Shown in pieces: positions 11,424 through 23,702 of a stretch of 62,605 nucleotides of DNA (position 1 is its first letter; each line of letters opens with the position of its first letter). This DNA is from Antrodiella citrinella (lineage: Eukaryota > Basidiomycota > Agaricomycetes > Polyporales > Steccherinaceae), in assembly GCA_004802725.1 (NCBI GenBank), contig SGPM01000152.1:1-62605 (forward strand). The letters are read 5' to 3'. The notes under the pieces are model-generated. The model searched no databases and was not told the origin of the DNA. It worked only from the letters and a program-made list of their open reading frames with translations. Both the position numbers and the translations under genes were made by a program.

Positions 11424-11782
11424 GGCAATCTGGTATTAGTGCAACAAGCGAGGTATTTCGAGGGGTTCAATGGTGATGGAATACAAATGAACAGAAGAAA
11501 GAATAAAAGAGAAACGAAAGAGATGTGAAGGGGAGCACTGTGGAGGATGGAAGAAGAGGTGTGGGCGTTGGTGGTCGTCTGCGGAACAGCCTGCCAGTCA
11601 CAGAGGCTGGTGTCTGATTTTGGTAATGCTTGGTCAGCACTCCCGCTCACCGTGCTTTATTAGACTCGTTCATTACAGCACTCTCCGTGACAGACAGCAT
11701 CTACAGTCATTCTACTGCATTTCTGCCAATTTCTGCGACAATTCCAGCCGACACCGACCGTCACTTGCATGGATACAACCCC
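11424..11782. promoter_or_regulatory. Divergent promoter region, SSH4 / SNF4
   Basis: 359 bases between two divergent start codons, holding both 5' regions. Purine-rich towards SSH4 and mixed towards SNF4. I see no strong TATA box or known operator. Confidence 0.5.
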
Positions 11783-13310
11783 ATGAGCTCCTCACTCACA
11801 CCCAGCAACTCGCCCAAAGTGAAGCGGAAGGGCTCCGTACGCAGACCCCGCGCTGGCTCACATCTACCTCCATTCTCACCAGAATCACACGAGGCAGCCC
11901 TCTATGCCATCCGGCACACTCTCAGGGGTCGCACGTCGTACGACACATTCCCCGTGAGCTTCAGAATGATCGTCCTAGATTCAAAGCTCGAGGTCCGGAA
12001 GGCCCTCCAGTGTCTATTGAACAACGGTGCGTGCGGCATTTTATCGTAGTTATTGCTTATTTTCTCACTGGACGCATTCCAGGCGTTGTGTCCGCTCCAC
12101 TCTGGAACAGTGAAAAGTCATGCTTCGTCGGCATGTTCACTGTCTCGGACATCATACATCTCATCCAGTTCTACTACTACAAAGCCACCTCTACCTCCTA
12201 TGACACCGTCGCCTCTGACGTCGAATTCTTCCGACTTGAATCATTGCGGGGTACGCCACAATTTTCTCTCCCGCCATACATTCACTAACCAGAGCTACTT
12301 CACCGTATAGACATCGAGAAAGAGCTCGGCGTAGAAGAGCCTCCCTTGTTCTCTGAACACCCGTCATCCTCTCTCTATGATGCAGCCAAACTGCTTATTC
12401 AAACTCATGCTCGTCGCGTACCGCTGCTGGATCACGATACCGAGACTGGTCACGAGGTCATTGTATCCGTGCTCACTCAATACCGTCTGCTCAAGTTCAT
12501 TGCCATAAACGTCCGTATTCATCCTACATGATCGTAACAACAAACCGCTAACGTTATTACAACAGTGTGGCAAGGAGATCTCGCAGCTGCACATGCCTCT
12601 GCGAAAATTGAACATAGGGACTTACGTCTCGCCGGTACAAGTAGACGGCGAAGAGCCCTACTACCCCATCGCCACAGCGTCGATGACGACCCCCGTATTC
12701 GACGTCGTCCACATGTTCTCAAAGCGCGGTATCTCCGCCGTCCCGATCGTAGACGACGACGGTATCGTCGTCAACCTCTACGAAACGGTTGATGTCATCG
12801 TAAGTCTCCCAATCTATACCCACCCATATCATTCCCGAAAGCAAGCTCACTGAATTTGATCCGGTGGTTGTGGTTGTGGTTGTGCAGACCCTTGTCCGTT
12901 TGGGAGCTTATCAGTCCCTCGACCTCACCGTATCGGAAGCGCTGCATCAACGCTCACCCGATTTCCCTGGTGTCGTCATCTGCACTGCGTCGGACTCGCT
13001 GGGGACGCTCATGCAGCTGATCAAGAAGCGGAGAGTGCACAGGCTCGTCGTCGTCGAAGGAGAGGTAAGCAAGCGAGCTCGCATCTTGTGCTTCCCGACT
13101 TCCAACTGCTGAGTGTTCTGTTGCTTTTTGTAGGAGGAAGAGAAGAGGGGCGGAAAGAAAGGACGGCTGCTGGGTATCATCACACTGAGCGACGTCCTCC
13201 GCTATATCATTGGCGAGAATCTCGTGCCGACTGAGAGCGTAGACCGTCTCGTGCCTCCGGAAGAGGACAAAATCGCCGCCCCACCAGCTGAGGAGGCAGC
13301 CGCCAGCTGA
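11783..13310 (+). CDS. SNF4: SNF4 / AMP-activated protein kinase gamma subunit (CBS domains)
   Basis: Nucleotide-sensing regulatory subunit of the SNF1/AMPK complex, which controls the response to glucose shortage. Four CBS repeats can be followed: VSFRMIVLDSKLEVRKALQC...GVVSAPLWNSEKSCFVGMFT; SSLYDAAKLLIQTHARRVPL...VIVSVLTQYRLLKFIA; TPVFDVVHMFSKRGISAVPI...NLYETVDVI; and GTLMQLIKKRRVHRLVVVEG...LLGIITLSDVLRYIIGE. Six exons. The C-terminal tail is acidic and Ala/Pro-rich, with stop TGA at 13308-13310. I chose ATG 11783 (MSSSLTPSNSPKVKRKG) because it begins the first sensible N terminus; an in-frame ATG at 11630 would add 51 residues of unsupported sequence. The intron ending at 12887 has a GGTTGT repeat next to its acceptor. 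Confidence 0.95.
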
Positions 13311-13988
13311 GACCGGCCATTCGGTTGGTGGTCGGGTGGTGGATGGAGAAGCTCAGTTGTGAAGAAACACGTCAACCCGATGTATCTGTATGCCCTATCA
13401 AGTCCCCTCATTCCATACCGCTTTTTCTGCTTCCATTTTACATGTGCTATGGGACTTTTTGGATACCGCGTTGTAGTTTTATGTAGTTCTCTAATATACT
13501 GTGTCTTCTCAACATCTCAGATCTCAGCTGCACCTGCCCCCCGTAGACAAACTTGAACGCTGCAACCCTCTTTGAAATCAGCAGTCCGTCAGCACCCCCG
13601 ACGTCAGCCGACCCTCTGCGCTCCGCGATGCTGATGCTGCCCCGACCGACGGCATACCAACGGCATACGGCTTATTGGCAATTAGAGGGTCTCTAGCATC
13701 GGTCGGTGTGCCGCGGTTCCAGAGCTCCTTGGGCCCTCTTGGGCCTTGCTTGTATTCTGGATCCGCGATTACTCAGTCCCAACGAGCCATGCCCGAGTAC
13801 CGCTGTATAAAGCTAATTCACCGTATACCCCACTCAGTTGAACAGTTCGTAGAGCGAGCACCCTCATTGATTCGATTCGATTCTAGTTGTACACGCAAGA
13901 AGTTAAACTGATGGAAATACATTGCGAAATTGTTTGATCACACCCCGGAAAAAACCTCCAACCCACATCCACGTTCAACGTTCAACAC
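13311..13988. other. Convergent intergenic region, SNF4 / catalase
   Basis: 3' flanks of convergent genes. No gene recognised. It has two small direct repeats: ACGGCATA (about 13650-13668) and GGGCC(C)TCTTGGGCCT (about 13730-13746). Confidence 0.5.
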
Positions 13989-15929
13989 TCAAGCCTTGAA
14001 CTGGTAACGAACGGCCTCGGAAGCGGCCTTCACTTTAAGAGGCGCGACCGGGGCGTGGTTCACAGCCTTTGCGAGGCGGGCACCGAGGTCCTTGCTCACA
14101 GTGGTGAACACGGACACTAAACATACGATGCAAGACGATTAGTAAATTGATTGAGGTAAGATGCAACGGAGACGTACGCTGTCTCGCCTTGACTTCTGCG
14201 CTCTTCACACCACCGAGGTGGCCCGCGACGTTGTAGACGAAGTGGTCCCTGTCGGTGTCGCTGAAGACCTTCTCCCAGAGCGCACGGGGCTGCTCGAAGT
14301 CGACTGCACCATTCCAAACACACGTCAGTCAAAACAATCGATGGTCGATAAGAAGTAAGAGGGAGGGAGACTGACGTTCAGTGAGGTAGCTCAAATCGAC
14401 GTTGGCGGCACCGAGCCAGATCTCGTGCTGGACGTGCTCGTAAGGCTTGGGCTTGTACGTAAGCGGCACCAAGCTGCTCTGGTAGCCGGGGCGGAAGCCC
14501 TGGTTGTTGAACGCCATGGCGCCGTCGCGCTGGAAATTGGCGACGGGCGCAACGGGGGCGTTGACGGGGAGCTGGCCGTAGTTCGTGCCGAGACGGTGAC
14601 GGTGGGTGTCGGGGTACGAGAACAGACGAGACTGGAGGACTGGGTCGGCGGAGGGCTCGATACCGGGGACCAGGTGAGACGGAGAGAACGCAGCCTGAGA
14701 ATGAAATAGATAAGTATCAGTGACTTCGTGGGTGTTTGCAAAGTTGAACGTACCTGCTCGATCTCGGCGAAGTAGTTCTCGACGTTCTTGTTCAGGATGA
14801 TCTGACCGACGGGACGGAGAGGGAATTCCTTGTGCGGCCACACCTTGGTCAAGTCAAGGATGTTGTAACGGAACTTCTCAGCCTGCTCAGCAGTCATGGT
14901 TTGCTATAATCGAAATGCAAATCAGCGCCGAATCGGACCCGAAATCAACGAAGTACACATACCACAAAGACGTTCCACGTGGGGAATTTGCCGTTCTCGA
15001 TCTGGGTGAAGAGCTGCTCCGTAGCATAGTCGGGGTTCGTCCCACCGAGTTTCGTGGCAGTGTCGTTGTCGAGCGACTTGGCACCACCTTCTCTCCTGAG
15101 GTGGACCTGGGTGTAGACGAACTTGCCCTCGGCGTTGACAAACTTGAGAGTGTGTCCTGAGTAGCCATGCATCAAGAAACCGTCGGGAGTTCCACGATCG
15201 GAGAAGAGGATCATGACTTGGTGGATGGACTCGGGGTTTTGAGACAGGTAGTCCTGCAAACAGCACGTTAGATACATAGCCAACGAGTATCGATGATGTT
15301 GACTTACCCAGAACATGTCGGCATCTTTCAAGTGAGTCTGAGGATCACGCTTTTGGGTGTGGATGAAGTGAGGGAACTTGGCGGGGTCACGGATGAAGAA
15401 GACGGGGGTGTTGTTGAACACCCAGTCCAGGTTACCCTGCTCAGTCTTGATCTTGATGGCGAATCCTGCGATGTGTCAGACGCTAATGGTTAATCTATGG
15501 TGACAGTACACACCTCGAGGATCACGAGCGGTATCGGCGGAGCCGGATTCGCCGCCGACGGTAGAGAAACGGATCGTCAGAGGTGCTGTGTTCCCGACCT
15601 TGTTGAAGAGAGCCGCGCAAGTGATGTCGGAAATGTCGTGGGTCACCTTGAAGACACCATGGGCACCAGCACCCTTGGCGTGGACAACACGCTCAGGNAT
15701 ACGCTCTCGGTCGAAGTGAGCGAGAAGGTCGATGTGGTGGAAGTCTAAGGAGTAAGAAGGCAGNATTAGCGGTATGACGACGATCAGNGATTGATAACAA
15801 CGCACCTTGCAAGAGAAGGGGGCCTGTGAGTCCTAACCGTTGAGCAGCATAGGGCTCAGCAACAGGGGCACCGGTAGAGGTGGTGTAGACTGCGCCGTCT
15901 TTGCCAGACAANGCCTGCTGGGATGGCAT
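13989..15929 (-). CDS. Catalase, haem type, small-subunit clade
   Basis: Breaks down hydrogen peroxide. The start is MPSQQ (15929). Exons then give [13 protein letters not shown], the active-site His region [58 protein letters not shown], and [17 protein letters not shown]. The proximal haem Tyr lies in [14 protein letters not shown], followed by [14 protein letters not shown]. The protein ends VRYQFKA with TGA at 13989-13991. At about 510 residues it lacks the flavodoxin-like extension of large catalases. I see no clear C-terminal SKL-type peroxisomal signal. Ambiguous bases (15698, 15764, 15788, 15912) fall in or near the first exons and do not disturb the frame. It is divergent from MTR4. 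Confidence 0.95.
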
Positions 15930-17275
15930 TCTGCTTGAAAGGTAGAAAAAAGAGGTGTGGAGGAGGTTATGTGAGAGACGACGAGGGAGTCGGCGAGAGA
16001 ATGAGAACCAAGGAAGGCTCGCTATTTGAAGGGTCGATCATTGGTGCTGCAGTCAGCNAGCCTAGGTGACTGGATGAGAAGTCACCAACCTAAATTGATC
16101 ACGTGTGCGGTGATTCAGCATCCAGTAATCGGGGAGGAATTTGTCGAACCATACATGGCCTGCGGGTTTGCCCATTTACACTCCGGAACTCGCGTCATAC
16201 CATCGCGGTCTACAACCACAGGTTTCACGGAGTCATCCACAGGATCAACAGTACTGCAGGTACAGCTGACTAGCAACTGGTCTTTAGCGGAAGTATNCAG
16301 TGAAACATACNTATCCATGACCACAATCAGGGGTCATCCGGTGTGATGCATGCGATTAGGGGCTCCGATCATGGGGACAGTTCGTGCTGTGCAACGCAGA
16401 TTGCTAGATCTTGCGCGATAATTTTAGAGCCTGCGTTGCGTCTCCGCGAATCCCTGCGAAGCCATTACAATTNTCAGGAATGCTCGGGAGGATGTAGGCG
16501 CGCATTGCACATACCTATCAGCCAGGAATGTGAACGGGTCAATTCGAGACCACGTCCACGTTCTCGATGATGATGCAGACCGTGATAACATCTTTGAAGT
16601 AGTGCCCATGCGTGAACACGAGACCATAGAATTGAGATACCGACAGTGCGTGATTTCACAAGGCCAACGAGAGAAGCCACATGAAGATCTATGCCCTGCT
16701 AAGACATGCTCCAGAAAACAGAAAGGAATCCTNCAATCAAAACCCCGCTGAATGTGCTGTTCGCACACCACATACTCTTCCCATGGGGAAGACAGTGAAC
16801 ACAATCCACATCNGGCTTCCACGGTATGTGTTAGCAAAGGAGTCCGTCCCTTGTTGTGAGAGAATCCGTCCAAGAAGTTACACCTGGCTTTAAGGACCAA
16901 CCCGGGCCAGATAAGTNTGAAGTTTCGGAAGATCAGCACGGTTCCATGTGGTATGTATATGAGCGTAGAGATGGGAGTGCCTGGACAAAGCAAAGCAGCA
17001 GTACTAGTGACTACTAGTGACAACGTTGTTGACGACTGACCAAGACGACGCATATATGGGCGTCTGTGTCACGTGATATTTTCTGCGGAGTGTGGCGGGC
17101 GACTTTCCGGACGGTCTTTGCTTCAACCGCGACTCGAANGTTGAACTTCGTCAAGTCCAACTCGTGTTTGTTACCCTCATCCATCTAGTCGTGACTGGTT
17201 TTGTTTTCCGTTCTCNCCTNCTTCGTATCCTTCTTCTCATACACTTCTTTCTCCGGGCTCGGATCAACATCCAAC
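15930..17275. other. Long divergent intergenic region, catalase / MTR4
   Basis: About 1.3 kb with at least ten isolated ambiguous bases. No gene recognised on either strand; a 209-residue minus-strand frame (16424-17053) lacks any family motif. It must contain the promoters of both neighbours. Confidence 0.5.
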
Positions 17276-20200
17276 ATGGACGCAGGCGACTTGTTTTCTT
17301 TCCTAGAGGCACCCGAAGGTGGCGAAGACGCGACTGAAGACGTGTCTATGGACTACGAGATACCTTCAGAATCTNCAGAATCTGCAGAAGACACCAAGAA
17401 ACGCAAAGCTNCAAGCTTGGCGCAAGATCTGGCGCAAGACCCAGACACAACACAGAACGACAATGAGCCTGGCCCTTCTGCTCCTAAAAAGCCCCGGATG
17501 GCGTCCCCTAAACCAATTGTAGTTGATGAAGCGGAGATAGAAGCAAAACGAGAAGTTGCAGCCAGTGCTGGCTTGATGGGTCCAGTTGAGGCTGGTGCGC
17601 GTTTGGAACTTCGGCATCAGGTGCGTAAAATCTTTCGAACGTCCCCGGAAATCTGCTGAGCGCTCTGTCAGGTTCGCCATCAAGTGGCGGTTCCCCCAGG
17701 CTACCCATATACACCTATTGCCAACCATGTACCACCAGCCAAGCCAGCTCGCGAATACAAGTTCACTCTAGATCCTTTCCAGCAAGTTGCAATCCACGCA
17801 ATTCAGCGCAATGAGAGTGTCCTCGTATCCGCGCATACCAGTGCGGGTAAGACGGTAGTTGCGGAGTACGCTATTGCAAAATGTCTCCAGAACAAGCAGC
17901 GAGTTATTTACACGAGTCCTATCAAGGCCAGTAGCTTAGGCATATGTTTCCCGTGTCAAATATATTGAATGCATGAAAACAGGCTTTGAGTAATCAAAAG
18001 TATCGAGAGATGCTCGCGGAATTTGGCGATGTCGGTCTGATGACTGGTGATGTGACAATCAACCCGTCGGCGACATGTCTTGTAATGACTACTGAGGTAC
18101 GTGACTTGAACATATCCTGAGCAACGTCTCAAGATATCTGACTTTGACTGCAGATTCTGCGGTCTATGCTGTATCGAGGTTCAGAGATCATGCGCGAAGT
18201 TGCTTGGGTCATCTTCGATGAGATCCACTACATGCGTGATAAAGAACGTGGAGTCGTCTGGGAAGAGACCATCATCCTCCTACCTCATTCTGTTCGACAC
18301 GTCTTCCTTTCTGCCACAATTCCGAACGCCATGCAATTTGCGGAGTGGATCTGCGCGTCCCATGATCAGCCATGCCATATCGTTTACACGGACTTCCGAC
18401 CTACGCCTTTGCAGCACTACCTGTTCCCGGCGGGCGGGGAGGGAATATACCTGGTCGTGAATGAGAAGAGCGAATTCAGGGAGGACAACTTCAGCAAGGC
18501 GATGGGTATGTTGCAGGAGCGGCAAGGCGATGACCCAGCAGATCCTAAGGCTGGTAAAGGGAGGAAAGGAAAGTCAAAGAAGGGTGCGGAGAAGAAAGGT
18601 AAGAATATCCCTCTGCTCGTACAAAGACTCTCGCTGATAATTGCCTACAGGACCCTCCGACATTCAGAAGATCGTCAAGATGATCATGCTGAAGAACTAT
18701 AACCCGGTGATTGTATTCGCGTTCAGCAAACGTGAATGTGAAGCCCTCGCGTTGACGATGTCCAAATTCGAATTCAATTCGACGGACGAGCAGGACTTAG
18801 TCGCGAACATCTTCAACAACGCCATCGAAAACCTCGCGCCTGATGATCGACAGCTTTCTCAAATCACCAACCTCCTTCCGCTTCTCAAACGTGGTATTGG
18901 CATCCATCATGGTGGTCTTCTTCCTATTCTCAAAGAGGTGATCGAGATCCTGTTCCAAGAAGGTCTCATCAAGGTCCTGTTCGCCACCGAAACTTTTTCC
19001 ATCGGTCTTAACATGCCTGCAAAAACCGTCGTTTTCACCGCAGTGACCAAGTTTGATGGCCGGGAGTTCCGAAATCTGTCCTCTGGAGAGTACATTCAGA
19101 TGTCTGGTCGTGCTGGTCGTAGAGGTCTCGATGATCGCGGTGTCGTCATCCTCATGTGCGATGAGAAGCTGGAGCCGACCGCAGCGAAGGAGATGATCAA
19201 GGGCGAGGCCGACCGACTAGACTCGGCGTTCCATCTTGGATACAACATGGTGCTAAATTTGATGAAGGTCGAAGGTATCAGTCCGGAGTTCATGTTGGAA
19301 CGGTGTTTCTTCCAATTCCAGAGCAAGAACGGAATACCCTTTCTCGAAGACGGTACGTCCAAATGTGCAATCTTCCACAAAATCGTGTGCTCAAATCCTC
19401 TCACAGAGCTCAAGCGTGAAGAGGAGAAAAAAGCATCTATGATCATTCCTGACGAGCCGCAGATCGCAGAGTATTACGACTACAGACAACAACTCGATCA
19501 AATGGCCTCCGACTTCAAGGACGTGATCACGCACCCGAACTACAGCCTTCCCTTCCTGCAGCCCGGCCGACTAGTCAAGATCAAGTACCAGAAGCTCGAC
19601 TTTGGATGGGGCGTAATCATTAACTATCAGAAGCGAGTACCTCCGAAGGTACGTGAGACAGGGTGGCTGATATGTATATATGTGCTGACCGGATGTCCGT
19701 GCGCAGAACCGACCTGGACCCAAAACTGAAGATCTGCCTCCCCACGAGCAATACGTTATCGACGTCCTCCTAAACTGTGCTTCCGGGTCTACTCTACCCA
19801 AGGATCGGACGGTTACATCACCGACTCCTGGTGATGTACAGCCTTGCGGAAAAGATCAGAAGGGCGAGCCTCTTGTGGTTCCGGTCTTGTTGTCTACTGT
19901 CGACTCGATCAGTCATCTTCGTATATTCTTGCCCAAGGACTTGAGGGGAATTCAATCGAGAGAAACTGTCTGGAAGAGCGTGCTTGAAGTTCAAAGACGC
20001 TTCCCAGATGGCATCGCCCTGCTAGACCCTGTTCAGAACATGCAGATCACCGACGACAAGTTCAAGGCGTTGGTCGGGGTAAGATTTTATTCGTTGATCT
20101 GTTGACTATAACTTCTGACCTCTTAAAACAGAAAATCGAGCTGATGGAGGGCAAGATGTTCTCGAGTCCTCTGCACAAGGACCCTCGGCTACCGGAGTTG

Positions 20201-20997
20201 TACATGCAATACTCCCAGAAGCAAGAATGCCAGACACGGATCAGGGAGCTCAAGAAGCGCATCACAGCAACGAACGACGTTCTACAGCTGGAGGAGCTGA
20301 AATGTCGCAAGCGAGTCCTCCGACGTCTGGGCTTCACAACTTCGGCGGATATCGTCGACATGAAGGGTCGTGTGGCTTGCGAGATCAGTTCTGGAGATGA
20401 GTTGCTTCTGACGGAGCTTATCTTCAACGGCGTGTTCAACGAGCTGTCACCAGAGCAATGTGCAGCTCTACTGAGCTGTTTCGTTTTCACGGAAAAGGTC
20501 TGTCGTTATTTTGATTTGTGGACGCGGCCCTCATGTTGACATGTCTGTCTAGAGCGAACAAGTCACCAAGTTGAAGGAGGAGCTTGCAGCACCTCTTCGC
20601 ATCATGCAAGAATACGCACGTCGGATAGCGAAGGTCTCGCAAGAGTCAAAACTTCCCCTCGTCGAGGATGATTACGTTCAATCCTTCAAAGTTGAGCTGA
20701 TGGACGCCGTCGTTCAGTGGTGCCGCGGAGCGTCCTTCACTGAGATCTGCAAAGTGCGTGCATACAAACATTTGCGTTCTCGATGTATACTTATTATCAT
20801 CTGGCCTTCAATAGTTGACGGATCAGTTTGAAGGCAGTCTCATCCGCGTATTCCGTCGACTGGGGGAACTTATTCGTCAAATGGCTGCGGCAGCCACAGT
20901 CATTGGGAACACCGAACTCACGGCGAAGTTCGAAAAGGCGTACGAGATGCTCGCGAGGCCAAATTCGGTAATATTCTGTTCATCTTTGTATCTCTAG
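17276..20997 (+). CDS. MTR4: MTR4/DOB1 exosome RNA helicase (Ski2-like)
   Basis: Nuclear DExH-box helicase that feeds RNA to the exosome as part of the TRAMP complex. The start [17 protein letters not shown] (17276) leads into an acidic, disordered N terminus with [10 protein letters not shown]. The helicase core has Walker [26 protein letters not shown] across an intron, the DEIH box ([11 protein letters not shown]), SAT (LSATIPN), and motif [12 protein letters not shown]. The arch domain carries a KOW-like module ([20 protein letters not shown]). The C-terminal helical bundle ends in the family signature [12 protein letters not shown], stop at 20995-20997. Roughly 1,060 residues in about ten exons. 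Two ambiguous bases lie in exon 1 (17375, 17412). A Lys/Gly-rich insertion ([16 protein letters not shown]) lies between the two RecA domains. Confidence 0.97.
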
Positions 20998-21197
20998 ACA
21001 TTCTATCATTATCGTCTTGATTCCGACATAGCTAGGTGAGAGTGTGGCGATGACATGTAACGTTTTCCTCTATGCAATCATGCAATATAACATCGGTCGA
21101 TTTGTACATACAATTGTAGACATTTGAATTCGCTTCTCCAAGATCAGAAGCCCAAATTTCTTGAAAACCTCGTAGAAGATAAAAAGTGAGATATAAC

Positions 21198-23616
21198 TTA
21201 GCAGCTCCCGTTATCAGTCCAAACGCCAGCTATAGCGAATTTTGAGTCTTGGCCGGCAATGTGGTATCGACGAATTCCATGCTTACCTGAACCTCCGGGA
21301 GTGTCACCTTGCGTCCACCACTTGGCCGTCCAAAGATCACCGTCTGTACACAGCAAATCAATTCAGTAAACTGGAACAACACGGCATGTATGGGCGTACT
21401 GTATACCGCGGTTTGGCCGCCGGTGAAAATAGCCTGTAGATTCTCGTTCAGCCAGTATTCCTCTGAAGAAGAATATGAGCTCACAGTTGAAGACCATGCT
21501 GGAACGCCGGAACATTGACCGCTGGGGCTTCCGGTCGGACCGCTCGGGGGAGCGGAGCTGGTAGAGGACGTGCCCATGTTGCTACGAATGTTGTCCCACT
21601 TGCTGTTAGGGTAACTGCGACGCACAGGATCAGTATCTTTAGACCTAAGGGAGGTTCTACAGTCGCGACGTACGAGATGTGGTTTTGAGTCTGGTCTAAG
21701 TTTCCGTACACTTTTGCGGCTGTTTGAACGAGAGAATCCGACCCGGTCTTGTCAGTAGATAGCTATTGAGTAGATGTCAGTCAATCTCATAGGCGCAAGA
21801 TATCGGGACCTGCTTACATCCCAGAACATGGTACCGGCGAGGCCTTTGGACGTTACATATTGGGCCTTGAGTTGCACGATGTGAGGATCATCGTAGGACA
21901 CGAGCTCCTCCTTCGCAGAGTCGTACGAATAGCTCGTTACATCGGTAAGGTTCTCGAAGACCTTGAATCAAGCGTAAGTCAACACAACTGCTAATAACGA
22001 ACGTTTGGGGCATTTCAAACCTGGGCACCCGCCAATGGTAATACTGAGTATGAGTAAATACCAGCTTGTATGGTACCAGGGCCGATCTGTCAGATAGCTT
22101 GCATGAGTATCGTGACCGCGTTTGTCTCAAGACTTTTCACATACGCCATTGTATGGCTGCCCAATGCCACTGGTAGCCTCAAAGGCCCGTCCGTACAAAG
22201 GGATACCTACAAGAAGTGAGGGAAAGGTACGGAACAGATTTAATGCAACGACATACCAACGTTGATCTTTCCAGCAGTAGCACCATTACTGGTGTAGAAT
22301 TTGACAGCTTGATCTGTTGACACGTTTGTGCGAGCACCGCCGTACAAGTTCGCTTGGTTATCCGCCTGCAACACATTATCAGCCACCTCGTCACGATGCC
22401 AAGTACTGGAGAAAGAAATAATCTCACAAAGGTCAACCACGATCCGGCATAATCATAGGCCTGAAGAATTGTGAGTATGATCACACCATGAAGATTGCAA
22501 ATGAAAACCAACCATCAGATTCCAGTAGCTCAAAGCCGCGTCCATTTGAGAGACTGGAAGGAAAGCATAGTTGGCGGATCCAGCTGGTACGGCAGCCTTT
22601 CGTCATAATTGTCAGAAGTGCACTCAGTGGCTGTTACATAATGTGACTCACAGTGATTAGATAGGGTACCGTGTCACCCTTGGATTGAGCGTAACTAGTG
22701 AATCCCGCACGGAGGGAAGTGAGTAGACTCGCAAAACCTTGACCCTGTGCGGTGCTCGAGGGATACTCGAAATCAATGTCGATACCATCGAAACCGTAGT
22801 CTTCAACGAGTTGAAGAGCACTGCTGACGAAAGTGGCACGCTTGGTATCATCGGTCACGAAGCTGAAGTGACCGCTCTGTGAGTAAGTCCAGCCACCTAT
22901 GGACAGTGTGACTTTGAGGTTCCTATACAGGTCAATTAGTATGTGATGACGCGTGAATGAGGTTGATCATACCTGTTTGCAAGTTTCAAGAGGTAAAGCT
23001 TAATAGGAAGGTCAGATATATTGGGGTCGTAACAGGTAAGTCGGGATACCTGCTTAAGGCAGCCGTACAAATTGTTGCCAGGCTCAGACCAGGAGTCACC
23101 GGGAAAATGTTTCTGCAAGACGATGATAAAGACGAAATTCTGGAGAGGCACGAGAGATTCCTTACTTGTTCGTCTGCATAGCTATCAGTCAGACTAATAG
23201 TTCCTGTATCTGGAGAGACATCGGCGAACGCATAAAGAATGTGCGTCAGATCCGAGGGAGTTATGTTCGTAGGTTCTACGAAACAGCTGATCGGTAACTC
23301 AAAACAGACGTTCGAAGAGTAGCTCGATCACGTACGGAAGTTTGCGCCGTATATTCCCCTTGAGAACCAGAAGATGAGTTTAAGGAAGGGCAAAGAAGCA
23401 AGAGACAGACCAGTTGGTGAAATAAGCAGCCTGGACCTTAGCTCCTGAGCGTTTGTGTATGACCTGGGGTTCCGGATTCCCTAGAGCATACTTGTGTGGA
23501 GCGTCTTTGTATATGGCAGGTCTTTGCATAACCTGGGTGGCATTGACGGCGAAGATGGCGACCAAGCTGGTCAAGAAGAGAAGGCGGAGACTGTTCAACC
23601 GTAGAGATAGAGCCAT
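21198..23616 (-). CDS. Secreted GH18 chitinase with C-terminal CBM5/12 chitin-binding module
   Basis: Endo-acting chitinase probably used on fungal cell walls or insect chitin. The start [20 protein letters not shown] is a signal peptide. The GH18 active-site signature [10 protein letters not shown] (DxxDxDxE, catalytic Glu) lies at about 22785. Substrate-side segments are [13 protein letters not shown] (about 22500), KINVGMPLYGRAF-like (about 22200) and [16 protein letters not shown] (about 21800). A Ser/Pro/Gly-rich linker leads to a CBM5/12 module, which I rebuilt across introns: [36 protein letters not shown], and a last exon GVWTDNGSC with TAA at 21198-21200. A dozen or so short exons. 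The gene therefore ends beyond the last long reading frame. A 31-bp tandem duplication lies just upstream of the start. Confidence 0.93.
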
Positions 23617-23640
23617 TGGACTGAGAAGCTACCGGAGAAT

Positions 23641-23702
23641 GGGCAGCTGAGGAGAGTAGAACACAGAGACTGGGCAGCTGAGGAGAGTAGAACACAGAGA
23701 CT
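23641..23702. repeat. 31-bp tandem duplication upstream of chitinase
   Basis: Two identical, adjacent 31-base copies (23641-23671 and 23672-23702) start 24 bases upstream of the chitinase start codon, so they lie in its 5' leader or core promoter. Identical copies suggest a recent slip. Confidence 0.9.

Noticed and set aside
11630..11782. Upstream in-frame ATG for SNF4
   Set aside because: It would add 51 residues of unlikely composition. The family usually begins shortly before the first CBS repeat.
16424..17053. A 209-codon minus-strand frame between catalase and MTR4
   Set aside because: No domain or signal peptide and no coherent composition, and it contains ambiguous bases. Probably chance.
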